Notes: generated by a model from the sequence alone, not told the origin. Positions 1 to 6,357 are shown, counted from the first letter of the stretch. The stretch is 15,323 nt of DNA from DATAEU01 sp046724395 (GCA_046724395.1 JBKOWM010000127.1:1-15323), one strand, 5' to 3'. Program-made: numbers and translations.

Positions 1-18
1 CTCGGAGAGGACAGCTAG
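1..18 (+). CDS. rplV: Ribosomal protein L22, last codons only (partial)
   Basis: Five sense codons (L-G-E-D-S) and a TAG stop are visible, in a frame open at the left edge. The identity rests on position: L22 almost always precedes S3 in the S10 operon. The TAG shares its G with the GTG start of rpsC (TAGTG), the same tight coupling seen throughout this cluster. Nothing in the six codons themselves identifies L22. Confidence 0.55.
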   Translation, partial: LGEDS

Positions 19-1016
19 TGGGTCACAAGGTCAACCCGTACGGATTCCGGTTGGGCGTCATCTATCCCTGGAAGTCGAACTGGTTCGGCGGCAAGGACTA
101 CGCGGACGCCCTCCACGAGGATGTCTGGATCCGCAAGCACATCCGCTCCCGGCTATCCCGCGCCGGTATCTCGTCGATCGACATCGAGCGCAAGGGCGAC
201 CAGGTCTGGGTCTACATCCGAACCGCTCGGCCGGGCATCGTGATCGGCCGCAAGGGCGCGGAGGTCGACCGAATCCGCAAGGACATCGAGCGCGTGACGA
301 AGAAGCGCGTCGACGTGAAGGTCGAGGACATGAACTCGGCCGCAAGCGAGCTTCGTCCCGAGACGGACTCGACGCTGCTCGCTCAGGGCGTCGCCGAGCA
401 GCTCGCGGGGCGCGTCTCGTTCCGGCGCGCGATGCGCCGAGCCGTTCAGACGGCGATGCGCGCGGGCGCCCTCGGCGTGCGGGTCCAGTGCGGCGGCCGC
501 CTGGGCGGCACGGAGATGTCCCGACGCGAGTGGTATCGCGAGGGGCGGGTGCCGCTGCACACGCTCCGCGCGCGGATCGACTTCGGAACGGCCGAGAGCA
601 AGACGACGTTCGGGCAGATCGGCGTAAAGGTGTGGGTGTACCACGGGGACGAGATCCCGGTCGCTGAGCAGGAGACCGAACGCGCTCGGGCGCGGGCGCT
701 CGCCCAAGTGTCGAGCGGGGGCGGCGCCTCGACGGGGGCGCTCATCACCGACGAGCGCGAGGCGGCGGAGGCCGAGGAGCCCGAGGCGCCGGTCTCGCCC
801 GAGCCCGCCGTCGCCGAGACGAACACGTCGACCGACGCGCCCGCCGAGGCCACGGACCGGGGGGTTCAAGGGAGCGGCGAAGCCGCGACCGTAGCCCCCC
901 GAGAAGAGGGCTTTCGAGAAGGGAGCGGCGAAGCCACGACCGTAGCCCCCGAAGCGGGCGCTGAGACACCGCCGGCCGAGGGGAATGGGGCGGCTCGTGA
1001 AGGGGGTGCCTCCTGA
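18..1016 (+). CDS. rpsC: Small-subunit ribosomal protein S3 with a long C-terminal tail
   Basis: S3 binds 16S rRNA in the head of the 30S subunit, near the mRNA entry channel. The N-terminus GHKVNPYGFRLG is canonical, and a KH domain with its GxxG loop (G-R-K-G, residues 77-80) follows. The C-terminal domain ends near residue 215 (GDEIPV). Start GTG 18 is chosen because it gives the canonical N-terminus and has GGAGAGG at 4-10. At 332 residues it is about 100 longer than most S3 proteins. Residues 216-332 form an Ala/Glu/Pro-rich, probably disordered tail, with a GSGEA(A/T)TVAP unit at 285-294 and 302-311 encoded by palindromic DNA repeats. The stop overlaps the rplP start (TGATG). Identity is certain; the function of the tail is unknown. 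Confidence 0.98.
   Translation: MGHKVNPYGFRLGVIYPWKSNWFGGKDYADALHEDVWIRKHIRSRLSRAGISSIDIERKGDQVWVYIRTARPGIVIGRKGAEVDRIRKDIERVTKKRVDVKVEDMNSAASELRPETDSTLLAQGVAEQLAGRVSFRRAMRRAVQTAMRAGALGVRVQCGGRLGGTEMSRREWYREGRVPLHTLRARIDFGTAESKTTFGQIGVKVWVYHGDEIPVAEQETERARARALAQVSSGGGASTGALITDEREAAEAEEPEAPVSPEPAVAETNTSTDAPAEATDRGVQGSGEAATVAPREEGFREGSGEATTVAPEAGAETPPAEGNGAAREGGAS
859..950. repeat. Two palindromic repeat units inside the rpsC tail
   Basis: A 32-base unit occurs at 868-899 and again at 919-950 with a single mismatch (G885 against A936), a 51-base period. Each unit can fold on itself. Copy 1 has inner arms GCGGC (874-878) and GCCGC (882-886) around a GAA loop, inside an outer stem GGGGGG (859-864) with CCCCCC (895-900). 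Copy 2 keeps the inner arm with one mismatch and has an outer stem GGGCT (908-912) with AGCCC (944-948). The reading frame passes through both. The structure resembles dispersed palindromic elements more than slippage; that they are mobile is inference. Confidence 0.8.
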
Positions 1017-1435
1017 TGCTCGCGCCGAAGAAGGTGAGGCACCGCAAGGTGCACCGAGGTCGGATGCGCGGCCAGGCAAAGGGCGGAACCGACATCCAAT
1101 ACGGGGACTACGGCCTCGTCGCCATGGAGCCCGCGTGGATCACCAACCGGCAGATCGAGGCGGCCCGCGTCGCGATCACACGCCACATTCGCCGCGGCGG
1201 GAAGGTGTGGATCAACATCTTCCCGGACAAGCCCTACACGAAGAAGCCGGCCGAGACGCGGATGGGGTCGGGCAAGGGCAACCCAGAGGGCTGGGTCGCC
1301 GTCGTCAAACCCGGCCGCGTGATGTTCGAGCTGTCGGGCGTTTCCGAGGATCTCGCCAAGTCGGCGATGCTGCGTGCGGCCCACAAGCTCCCCATCAAAT
1401 CCAAGTTCGTCACGCGCGCGGGGGGCGGCGAGTGA
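1016..1435 (+). CDS. rplP: Large-subunit ribosomal protein L16
   Basis: L16 sits near the peptidyl transferase centre and the A-site tRNA on 23S rRNA. The 139-residue protein has normal length and the family hallmarks: MLAPKKVRHRK at the start, GQAKGGTDIQYGDYGL, the long basic stretch around TRHIRRGGKVWINIFPDKP, then TRMGSGKGNPEGWVAVVKPG, where the arginine and glycine-rich loop reaches the active centre. Start ATG 1016 overlaps the rpsC stop by one base (TGATG) and the stop overlaps rpmC in GTGA, so translation is probably coupled on both sides. No anomaly is seen. Confidence 0.98.
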   Translation: MLAPKKVRHRKVHRGRMRGQAKGGTDIQYGDYGLVAMEPAWITNRQIEAARVAITRHIRRGGKVWINIFPDKPYTKKPAETRMGSGKGNPEGWVAVVKPGRVMFELSGVSEDLAKSAMLRAAHKLPIKSKFVTRAGGGE

Positions 1436-1656
1436 CGCGCGTCGCCGAGTTTCGCGACCTCCGCGACGAGGAGCTCTTCGAGCGTCTCGAGTCGAACAAG
1501 GAGGAGCTGTTCAACCTCCGGTTCCAGCTCGCCACCGGTCAGCTCGACAACCCGATGCGGATCAAGCAGATCCGGCACGACGTCGCGCGCATTTTGTCGG
1601 TGCTCCGCGAGCGGCGCATCAGAACCGACGCCAGGGCCGGTGAGGAGGAGTCGTGA
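1432..1656 (+). CDS. rpmC: Large-subunit ribosomal protein L29
   Basis: L29 is a small two-helix protein next to the polypeptide exit tunnel, where it helps form the docking site for trigger factor and SRP. The 74-residue product begins TRVAEFRDLRDEELFERLE and contains the signature helix-turn ELFNLRFQLATGQLDNPMRIKQIR. This frame is open far upstream, but the true start is taken as GTG 1432, which overlaps the rplP stop (GTGA) and gives the conserved N-terminus. Its own stop overlaps the rpsQ start in the same way. Length is slightly above the usual 60-70 because of a short acidic end (GEEES), whose DNA also supplies the ribosome-binding site of rpsQ. Confidence 0.96.
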   Translation: MTRVAEFRDLRDEELFERLESNKEELFNLRFQLATGQLDNPMRIKQIRHDVARILSVLRERRIRTDARAGEEES

Positions 1657-1985
1657 GCACGCCACAGGAGCAGGTCGAGACGGGTCGCAGCCCTCGAACG
1701 CCCGCGTCGCCCGATGTGTCGGCGAGCGCGAGCGAGCGCGGGCGACGGAAAGCCCGCCAGGGTGTCGTCGTCTCCGACAAGATGGACAAGACGGTGCTCG
1801 TCCGGATCGACCGTCAGATGCGGCACCCCCTCTACAAGAAGATCGTCCGCCGCTCGTCCAAGCTCGCGGCCCACGACGAAGGCAACGACGCGCACATCGG
1901 CGACACGGTTCGCGTGATGGAGACGCGTCCGCTGTCCAAGAACAAGCGGTGGCGCGTGATCGAGATCGTGGAGAGGGCCAAGTAG
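1653..1985 (+). CDS. rpsQ: Small-subunit ribosomal protein S17 with an N-terminal extension
   Basis: S17 is an OB-fold protein that binds 16S rRNA early in 30S assembly. The core starts near residue 32 (RKARQGVVVSDKMDKTVLV) and continues through HPLYKKIVRRSSKLAAHDE and the beta strand IGDTVRVMETRPLSKNKRWRV. The 110 residues exceed the usual 80-90 because about 30 residues rich in Ser, Pro and Glu precede the core. Start GTG 1653 is preferred because it overlaps the rpmC stop (GTGA) and has GAGGAGG at 1642-1648. A later in-frame GTG at about codon 21 would give a normal-length S17 but has no Shine-Dalgarno. Identity is firm; the extension depends on the start choice. Confidence 0.95.
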   Translation: MSTPQEQVETGRSPRTPASPDVSASASERGRRKARQGVVVSDKMDKTVLVRIDRQMRHPLYKKIVRRSSKLAAHDEGNDAHIGDTVRVMETRPLSKNKRWRVIEIVERAK

Positions 1986-1986
1986 G

Positions 1987-2358
1987 GTGATTCAGCAGGA
2001 AACGCGCTGCAAGGTCGCGGACAACACGGGGGCCAAGGAGGTCCTCGTGATCCGCGTCCTCGGCGGGTCGCAGCGGCGCTACGCCGGCGTGGGCGATGTG
2101 GTCGTCGGCACGGTGAAGGATGCGCTCCCCGGCGGCGGCGTAAAGAAAGGCGACGTGGTGAAGGCCGTCGTCGTCCGTACGGCCAAGGAGCATCGCCGCT
2201 CGGATGGCTCGTACATCCGGTTCGACGACAACGCGGTCGTCCTGCTGACCACCGACGCGAGGAACCCGCGCGGGACCCGCATCTTCGGGCCCGTCGCGCG
2301 AGAGCTGCGCGACAAGCGATTCATGAAGATCATCTCGCTCGCCCCGGAGGTGCTGTGA
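1987..2358 (+). CDS. rplN: Large-subunit ribosomal protein L14
   Basis: L14 is a beta-barrel protein of the 50S interface side that contacts 16S rRNA in the 70S ribosome and is the site bound by the silencing factor RsfS. The 123-residue length is standard. Diagnostic segments are MIQQETRCKVADNTGAKE at the N-terminus, GVKKGDVVKAVVVRT, DGSYIRFDDNAVVL, then GTRIFGPVARELR and the terminal KIISLAPEVL. Start GTG 1987 lies one base after the rpsQ stop. The stop shares a base with the rplX ATG. Nothing unusual is seen. Confidence 0.98.
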   Translation: MIQQETRCKVADNTGAKEVLVIRVLGGSQRRYAGVGDVVVGTVKDALPGGGVKKGDVVKAVVVRTAKEHRRSDGSYIRFDDNAVVLLTTDARNPRGTRIFGPVARELRDKRFMKIISLAPEVL

Positions 2359-2696
2359 TGCCCGGCGTCGACATCAAGAAGGACGACACCGTCCGCGTGA
2401 TGAACGGTAAGAGCCGAGGTCACACCGGCCGCGTGATCCGCGTCCTTCCCACCGAGGGTCGCGTCCTCGTCGAGGGCGGCAACATGGCCAAGAAGCACCA
2501 GCGCTCGACCGGCCGTCGTTCGACGAGCGGTCAGCAGCTGCAGCAGGGCGGGATCATCGACACGGAGATGCCGCTCAGCATCTCGAACGTCCAGATCGTC
2601 TGCAGGAGCTGCGGCAAGCCGACGCGGGTCGGGCATCGCGTCGGGGCGGACGGGACCAAGATTCGGATCTGCCGCAAGTGCGAGAGCGAGCTGTGA
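2358..2696 (+). CDS. rplX: Large-subunit ribosomal protein L24, zinc-ribbon type
   Basis: L24 binds the 5' domain of 23S rRNA and is an assembly initiator of the 50S subunit. The KOW motif lies at about residues 9-40 (VRVMNGKSRGHTGRVIRVL). The C-terminal part carries two CxxC pairs, C82-C85 and C105-C108, so the zinc-ribbon form is intact. ATG 2358 is preferred over the adjacent GTG 2355 because GGAGG (2346-2350) lies 7 bases upstream and the protein then begins MPGVDIKKDD. The 112-residue length is normal. The stop overlaps the rplE start (TGATG). Confidence 0.97.
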   Translation: MPGVDIKKDDTVRVMNGKSRGHTGRVIRVLPTEGRVLVEGGNMAKKHQRSTGRRSTSGQQLQQGGIIDTEMPLSISNVQIVCRSCGKPTRVGHRVGADGTKIRICRKCESEL

Positions 2697-3283
2697 TGAC
2701 GACCTCCGACGGATACTCGGCGAGGCTCCGGCGGCGGTTCCGCGAGGAGCTGCTTCCGCGGCTTCAGCGCGAACTGGGGTTGGCCAACCCCATGCAGGTG
2801 CCACGGCTCGAGAAGATCGTCGTGAACATGGGCATCGGGGACGCCCTGAAGGACTCCCGTATGCTGGAGGCTGCCGTCGACGATCTCGCGACAATCACCG
2901 GACAGCGGCCGGTGATCACGAAGGCGAGGAAGTCCATCGCCGGCTTCAAGCTTCGCGAGGGGATGTCGATCGGCGCGAAAGTGACGCTCCGCGGCGACCG
3001 GGCGTGGGAGTTCCTCGATCGGTTGATCGCCACGGCGATCCCGAGGATCCGCGACTTCCGTGGTCTCAACCCGAGATCGTTCGACGGGCACGGTAACTAC
3101 ACGCTCGGCCTGACCGAGCAGCTGATTTTCCCGGAGATCGATTACGACAAGGTCGCGAAGGTACGCGGCATGGACATCACGATCGTGACGACGGCCGGGA
3201 ACGACGACGAGGGTCGCGCGCTGCTGGCGGGGCTCGGCCTCCCCTTCGAGGGGATGCCGGCGGTAACCGCCACGCCGGCCTAG
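2696..3283 (+). CDS. rplE: Large-subunit ribosomal protein L5
   Basis: L5 binds 5S rRNA in the central protuberance and contacts the P-site tRNA and S13. The 195-residue product shows the expected order: PRLEKIVVNMGIGDALKDSR, TGQRPVITKARKSIAGFKLREG, then RIRDFRGLNPRSFDGHGNY and EIDYDKVAKVRGMDITIVTTA. Start ATG 2696 overlaps the rplX stop (TGATG); GTG 2693 is an alternative adding one residue. The ends are somewhat longer than the roughly 180 residues usual for L5 (a short Ser/Asp/Tyr leader and a tail EGMPAVTATPA). An eight-base gap with AGGAGA leads into rpsN. Confidence 0.97.
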   Translation: MTTSDGYSARLRRRFREELLPRLQRELGLANPMQVPRLEKIVVNMGIGDALKDSRMLEAAVDDLATITGQRPVITKARKSIAGFKLREGMSIGAKVTLRGDRAWEFLDRLIATAIPRIRDFRGLNPRSFDGHGNYTLGLTEQLIFPEIDYDKVAKVRGMDITIVTTAGNDDEGRALLAGLGLPFEGMPAVTATPA

Positions 3284-3291
3284 GAGACGAG

Positions 3292-3477
3292 ATGGCGAAG
3301 AAGGCGTTGATCGAGAAACAGCGGGGCAGGCAGAAATTCCGCGTGCGCGAGTACACGCGATGTCGGCGGTGCGGTCGCGCGCGGTCCGTGTACCGCAAGT
3401 TCGTGCTCTGCCGTGTCTGCGTCCGCGAGCTCGCGCACGCCGGCGAGTTGCCGGGGGTGACGAAGGCCTCATGGTGA
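3292..3477 (+). CDS. rpsN: Small-subunit ribosomal protein S14, zinc-binding (type Z)
   Basis: S14 is a small protein of the 30S head, needed late in assembly. The 61-residue form with four cysteines (C24-x2-C27 and C40-x2-C43) is the ancestral zinc-containing version. The zinc-free paralog induced under zinc starvation is longer and lacks these cysteines. The C-terminus GELPGVTKASW is canonical. ATG 3292 has AGGAGA at 3282-3287. The stop is embedded in the rpsH start region (ATGGTGA), so the two genes are coupled. Confidence 0.97.
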   Translation: MAKKALIEKQRGRQKFRVREYTRCRRCGRARSVYRKFVLCRVCVRELAHAGELPGVTKASW

Positions 3478-3896
3478 GCGCGACGAAGCGCCCGAACACG
3501 CACGTCACGGACCCGGTGGCGGATCTGCTCACGCGGATCCGCAATGCGAACCTGGCGTACAAGGACGATCTGGTCGTGCCGTTCTCGAAGATGAACGAGG
3601 CGTTGCTGAGCATCCTCGAGACCGAGGGGTTCACCGCCGGGCACGCGGCCGAGGGCGAGAGCATCGATCGGGTGTACCGGGTGACGCTGAAGTACGGCAC
3701 ACGGCGCGAGCGGGCCATCTCCGGGCTCAAACGCGTTTCGAAGCCCGGGCGCCGCGTCTACGCGCAGCGGTCGGGCCTGCCGCGCGTCATGGGTGGTCTC
3801 GGTATCGCGGTGCTGTCGACGTCTCAGGGCGTCATGACGGACCGAGAGGCGGCTCGTCGCGGCATCGGCGGTGAGGTGTTGGCCTACGTCTGGTAG
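3471..3896 (+). CDS. rpsH: Small-subunit ribosomal protein S8
   Basis: S8 binds the central domain of 16S rRNA and, in model bacteria, represses translation of the spc operon by binding a similar structure in its mRNA. The 141-residue protein contains HVTDPVADLLTRIRNANLA, FSKMNEALLSILETEGF, RVSKPGRRVYA and the C-terminal signature STSQGVMTDREAARRGIGGEVLAYVW in broken order across residues 116-141. The start is uncertain by one codon: ATG 3471 or GTG 3474, the latter better spaced from GAAGG (3462-3466). Both overlap the end of rpsN. A short N-terminal segment (SATKRPN) precedes the conserved core. A 59-base gap follows before rplF, the first real gap in the cluster. Confidence 0.97.
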   Translation: MVSATKRPNTHVTDPVADLLTRIRNANLAYKDDLVVPFSKMNEALLSILETEGFTAGHAAEGESIDRVYRVTLKYGTRRERAISGLKRVSKPGRRVYAQRSGLPRVMGGLGIAVLSTSQGVMTDREAARRGIGGEVLAYVW

Positions 3897-3955
3897 GCCG
3901 TCGGCGATCTGGCGGCCGAACGTGGACCGGAAGGAACAGAGCGGAAAGCAGAACG

Positions 3956-4504
3956 ATGAGTCGGATCGGTAGACAGCCCATCGAGGTCCCCAGCGGCGTC
4001 GACGTCGCCATCGGCGAGGACGCCGTCGTGACGGTGAAGGGACCGCGCGGCGAGCTGTCGCAGCGTGTGCATCCCGAGATGCGCGTCGTTCGGGAGGACG
4101 CCACCGTCCGCGTCGAGCGCCCGAGCGACGAGGGCTTCCACCGGAGTCTTCACGGCCTCACGCGAACGCTGATCGCCAACATGGTCGAGGGTGTGACGAA
4201 GGGATACGAGAAGCGGCTCGCGATCGTCGGCGTCGGGTATCGCGCGCAGATGCGCGGAAACGACCTCGAGGTTGCGGTCGGATACTCGCACCCGGTCCTG
4301 GTTCCCGCGCCTCAGGGCATCGAGTTCGAGGTGCCGACGCCGACCAGCGTTGTGATCCGTGGCACCAACAAACAGCAGGTCGGTGAGGTGGCGGCGAACA
4401 TCCGCAAGATCAGGAAGCCCGAGCCATACAAGGGCAAGGGGATCCGGTACGAGAACGAGGTCGTGAAGAAGAAGGCAGGCAAGGCCGCGAAGGGCGGGGG
4501 ATGA
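3956..4504 (+). CDS. rplF: Large-subunit ribosomal protein L6
   Basis: L6 has two similar RNA-binding domains and lies near the factor-binding site of the 50S subunit. The 182-residue length is typical. Landmarks are MSRIGRQPIEVPSGVDVAI, VTVKGPRGELSQ, the linker FHRSLHGLTRTLIANMVEGV, then the second domain KRLAIVGVGYRAQMRG, YSHPV and the terminal signature KIRKPEPYKGKGIRYENE. ATG 3956 has only a modest upstream purine run (CGGAAAG, 3942-3948), weaker than the sites elsewhere in the cluster. The stop overlaps the rplR start (ATGA). Confidence 0.98.
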   Translation: MSRIGRQPIEVPSGVDVAIGEDAVVTVKGPRGELSQRVHPEMRVVREDATVRVERPSDEGFHRSLHGLTRTLIANMVEGVTKGYEKRLAIVGVGYRAQMRGNDLEVAVGYSHPVLVPAPQGIEFEVPTPTSVVIRGTNKQQVGEVAANIRKIRKPEPYKGKGIRYENEVVKKKAGKAAKGGG

Positions 4505-4869
4505 GCGACACGAAGACGAAGCGCGGCGCTCGCATGCATCGTCACAGTCGAGTCCGTCGGAAGATCGCGGGCACCGCCGACCGGCCGCGTCTGGTGGTGT
4601 ACCGGTCGAACCGGCACATCTACGCGCAGCTGATCGACGACGTCGCCGGGCGTACCCTCGCCTCCGCATCCGATGCCGAGGCCGGGACGCACGCCGAGGC
4701 GGCCGACGCAGGCAAGACGGGCTCGGCGAAGGCCGTTGGTGCGCTCCTCGCCGAGCGAGCGACGCAGGCGGGCATCCAGCGCGCGGTGTTCGATCGCGGC
4801 GGGAGGTTGTACCACGGCCGCGTCGCGGCGCTTGCCGAGGCGGCCAGAGAGGGAGGTCTGTCGATCTGA
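4501..4869 (+). CDS. rplR: Large-subunit ribosomal protein L18
   Basis: L18 binds 5S rRNA and helps dock it into the central protuberance. The 122-residue sequence has the family pattern: a basic N-terminus (HRHSRVRRKIAGTADRPRL), VVYRSNRHIYAQLIDD, the alanine-rich helix with KTGSAKAVGALLAERA, and the terminal block VFDRGGRLYHGRVAALAEAA ending in REGGLSI. ATG 4501 overlaps the rplF stop in ATGA and its own stop overlaps rpsE in TGATG. The purine-rich end of rplF (GGGCGGGGG) serves as the ribosome-binding region. No anomaly is visible. Confidence 0.98.
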   Translation: MSDTKTKRGARMHRHSRVRRKIAGTADRPRLVVYRSNRHIYAQLIDDVAGRTLASASDAEAGTHAEAADAGKTGSAKAVGALLAERATQAGIQRAVFDRGGRLYHGRVAALAEAAREGGLSI

Positions 4870-5552
4870 TGCGACGCTACGACGCGGGGGACCAGAGGAG
4901 CATCTACGAAGAGCGCGTCATCTCGATCAACCGTGTGGCCAAGGTCGTCAAGGGCGGCCGCCGCTTCTCGTTCGCCGCGCTCGTCGTCGTCGGCGACGGC
5001 GCGGGCCGGGTGGGCGTGGGCTACGGAAAGGCGAAGGAGGTCCCGGCCGCCATCGCCAAGGGGGTCGAGGAGGCCAAGCGGAAGCTGTTCGAGGTGCCGA
5101 TGATGGGAACGACCATCCCACACGAAGTCATCGGCGAGGACGGCGCGGGCGTCGTGTTGCTCAAGCCGGCGGCGCCGGGAACCGGCGTCATCGCGGGCGG
5201 ACCCGTCCGCGCGCTCGTCGAGTGCGCCGGGATCAAGGACATCCTGTCGAAGTCGCTCGGCTCGTCGAACCAGATCAACATCGTGAAGGCCGCGGTTGCC
5301 GGGCTTCGGTCGCTCCGGCGTCCGGAGCACGTGGCGCGTCTCCGCGGCCGCGATGTGCACGAGGTCGCGCCGAAACCCATGCTCGAGGCGGTGGCCGCGG
5401 CGCAGGATCGAATGGCTGCGGCACGAGCGGCCAAGCTCGAGGAGGTCTACGCGGACCAGACGGAGGGCAACGCGCGCGTTGCGCGTGACGAGCGCGGTCG
5501 CGGCCGGCCGGGCCAGCGCCCCGGCGGCCGTCCCGGCGGCGGGCGGCGATGA
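4869..5552 (+). CDS. rpsE: Small-subunit ribosomal protein S5 with a basic C-terminal tail
   Basis: S5 lies at the decoding side of the 30S subunit and influences accuracy and mRNA helicase activity. The core holds the double-stranded RNA-binding domain (EERVISINRVAKVVKGGRRF), the loop VGYGKAKEVPAAIAKGVEEA, PHEVIGEDGAGVVLLKPAAPG and the C-terminal domain through SSNQINIVKA. The protein is 227 residues, well beyond the usual 160-170. From about residue 170 there is an Ala/Arg helix followed by an Arg/Gly/Pro-rich end (residues 205-227). Start ATG 4869 overlaps the rplR stop. The rpmD start is embedded in the stop (ATGA). The tail is probably flexible and RNA-binding; this is inferred from composition only. 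Confidence 0.97.
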   Translation: MRRYDAGDQRSIYEERVISINRVAKVVKGGRRFSFAALVVVGDGAGRVGVGYGKAKEVPAAIAKGVEEAKRKLFEVPMMGTTIPHEVIGEDGAGVVLLKPAAPGTGVIAGGPVRALVECAGIKDILSKSLGSSNQINIVKAAVAGLRSLRRPEHVARLRGRDVHEVAPKPMLEAVAAAQDRMAAARAAKLEEVYADQTEGNARVARDERGRGRPGQRPGGRPGGGRR

Positions 5553-5848
5553 GCAAGATCCGCCTCACGCAGGTTCGAAGCGTGATCGATCGGCCGAGGG
5601 ACCAGAAGGACACGGTTCGCCGGCTCGGTCTGCACCGCATCAACGACAGCGTCGTCAAGGACGATCGACCGGAGATCCGTGGCATGGTCAGCAAGGTGCG
5701 TCACCTCGTCAGCCTCGAGGAGGTTCCGCCGGGGACGGACGCGAAGCGTCCGGGGCGGGGACAGACGGGGACCGACGCGAAGCGTCCGGGTCGGGGACGA
5801 ACGGGCGCCGAGGCCACGAGTCGGGCGCGAGGAGAGAAGAAGGCATGA
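5549..5848 (+). CDS. rpmD: Large-subunit ribosomal protein L30 with a repeat-encoded C-terminal tail
   Basis: L30 is a small 50S protein on the solvent side, absent in some bacteria. Residues 1-60 are a complete L30: KIRLTQVRSVIDRPRDQKDT, RRLGLHRIND, then RGMVSKVRHLVSLEE. The protein then runs on for about 40 residues in a basic tail containing two 12-residue units, GTDAKRPGRGQT and GTDAKRPGRGRT. The units are encoded by a 36-base tandem repeat that contains hairpins. ATG 5549 overlaps the rpsE stop, and the TGA overlaps the rplO ATG, so the tail is in frame and translated if the annotated frame is used. Tail function is unknown; the core identity is firm. Confidence 0.95.
   Translation: MSKIRLTQVRSVIDRPRDQKDTVRRLGLHRINDSVVKDDRPEIRGMVSKVRHLVSLEEVPPGTDAKRPGRGQTGTDAKRPGRGRTGAEATSRARGEKKA
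5731..5802. repeat. Tandem 36-base palindromic repeat inside the rpmD tail
   Basis: Two adjacent 36-base copies (5731-5766 and 5767-5802) differ at four positions. Each has a hairpin with a GAA loop: arms GGACGC and GCGTCC at 5737-5751 in copy 1, and arms GACGC and GCGTC at 5774-5786 in copy 2. Thirty-six bases is 12 codons, so the frame is preserved. The layout (short GC arms, GAA loop, two copies, located in a ribosomal protein tail) matches the rpsC repeat although the sequence differs. Confidence 0.8.
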
Positions 5849-6291
5849 AGCTGCACCACCTCAGGGCGGCCGAGGGGGCCAAGAAGGAGCGTTCCCGCGT
5901 TGGCCGCGGACGCGCCGGGGTCCGCGGCAAGACCGCTGGCCGCGGGACGAAGGGCTATCTGGCCAAACACAACCCGAAGCTCGGGTTCGAGGGCGGCCAA
6001 ATGCCGTATCAGCGCCGCGTGCCGAAGCTCAAGGGCTTCACCAACCCCAACCGGATCGAGTACTCGGTCGTCAACGTCGAGCAGTTGGAGAAGGTGTTCG
6101 GGCCGGCCGCGGGCGATGCCGTCGACCCCGCCGCAATGTACGCGCACGGCCTCGTTCACAAGGGGCGTCCGGTGAAGGTCCTGGGCCGGGGAGACGTGTC
6201 GGCGGCGCTCGTCGTTCGGGCGCACGCCTTCTCCGAAAGCGCGAGGAGCAAGCTGGAACGGGCCGGCGGTCGCGCCGAGCTCATCGGCTAG
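5845..6291 (+). CDS. rplO: Large-subunit ribosomal protein L15
   Basis: L15 threads a basic N-terminal extension into the 50S core and acts late in assembly. The 148-residue protein has MKLHHLRAAEGAKKERSRVG, the Gly/Arg-rich stretch RGRAGVRGKTAGRGTKG, the signature GFEGGQMPYQRRVPKLKGF, and a globular domain ending KVLGRGDVSAALVVRAHAFS and ARSKLERAGG. Start ATG 5845 overlaps the rpmD stop and follows the purine run GAAGAAGG (5836-5843). Length is normal. A 66-base spacer with a small hairpin separates it from secY. Confidence 0.98.
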   Translation: MKLHHLRAAEGAKKERSRVGRGRAGVRGKTAGRGTKGYLAKHNPKLGFEGGQMPYQRRVPKLKGFTNPNRIEYSVVNVEQLEKVFGPAAGDAVDPAAMYAHGLVHKGRPVKVLGRGDVSAALVVRAHAFSESARSKLERAGGRAELIG

Positions 6292-6318
6292 CCGCGTCCG
6301 CGCGGGAGCCGCGCGCAA

Positions 6319-6338
6319 CCGCTCGACCGCAGGAGCGG
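6319..6338 (+). promoter_or_regulatory. Hairpin in the rplO-secY spacer
   Basis: Arms CCGCTC (6319-6324) and GAGCGG (6333-6338) enclose an eight-base loop. It is followed by a purine-rich stretch that includes the secY ribosome-binding site (ATAGGAG, 6347-6353) and has no T-run, so a conventional terminator is unlikely. It could be an attenuation or RNA-processing site separating ribosomal protein genes from secY, or chance in GC-rich DNA. Confidence 0.3.
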
Positions 6339-6357
6339 AAGGTAGGATAGGAGCCTC

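Noticed and set aside
3896..3955. Possible regulatory stem (GGCCG with CGGCC) in the rpsH-rplF gap
   Set aside because: Only five base pairs with a twelve-base loop, made of common GC words. The gap is otherwise featureless, with no convincing promoter or S8-binding structure.
5469..5480. Twelve-base palindrome AACGCGCGCGTT in the S5 tail
   Set aside because: Short alternating CG runs are expected in Ala/Arg codons at this base composition; no second copy was seen.
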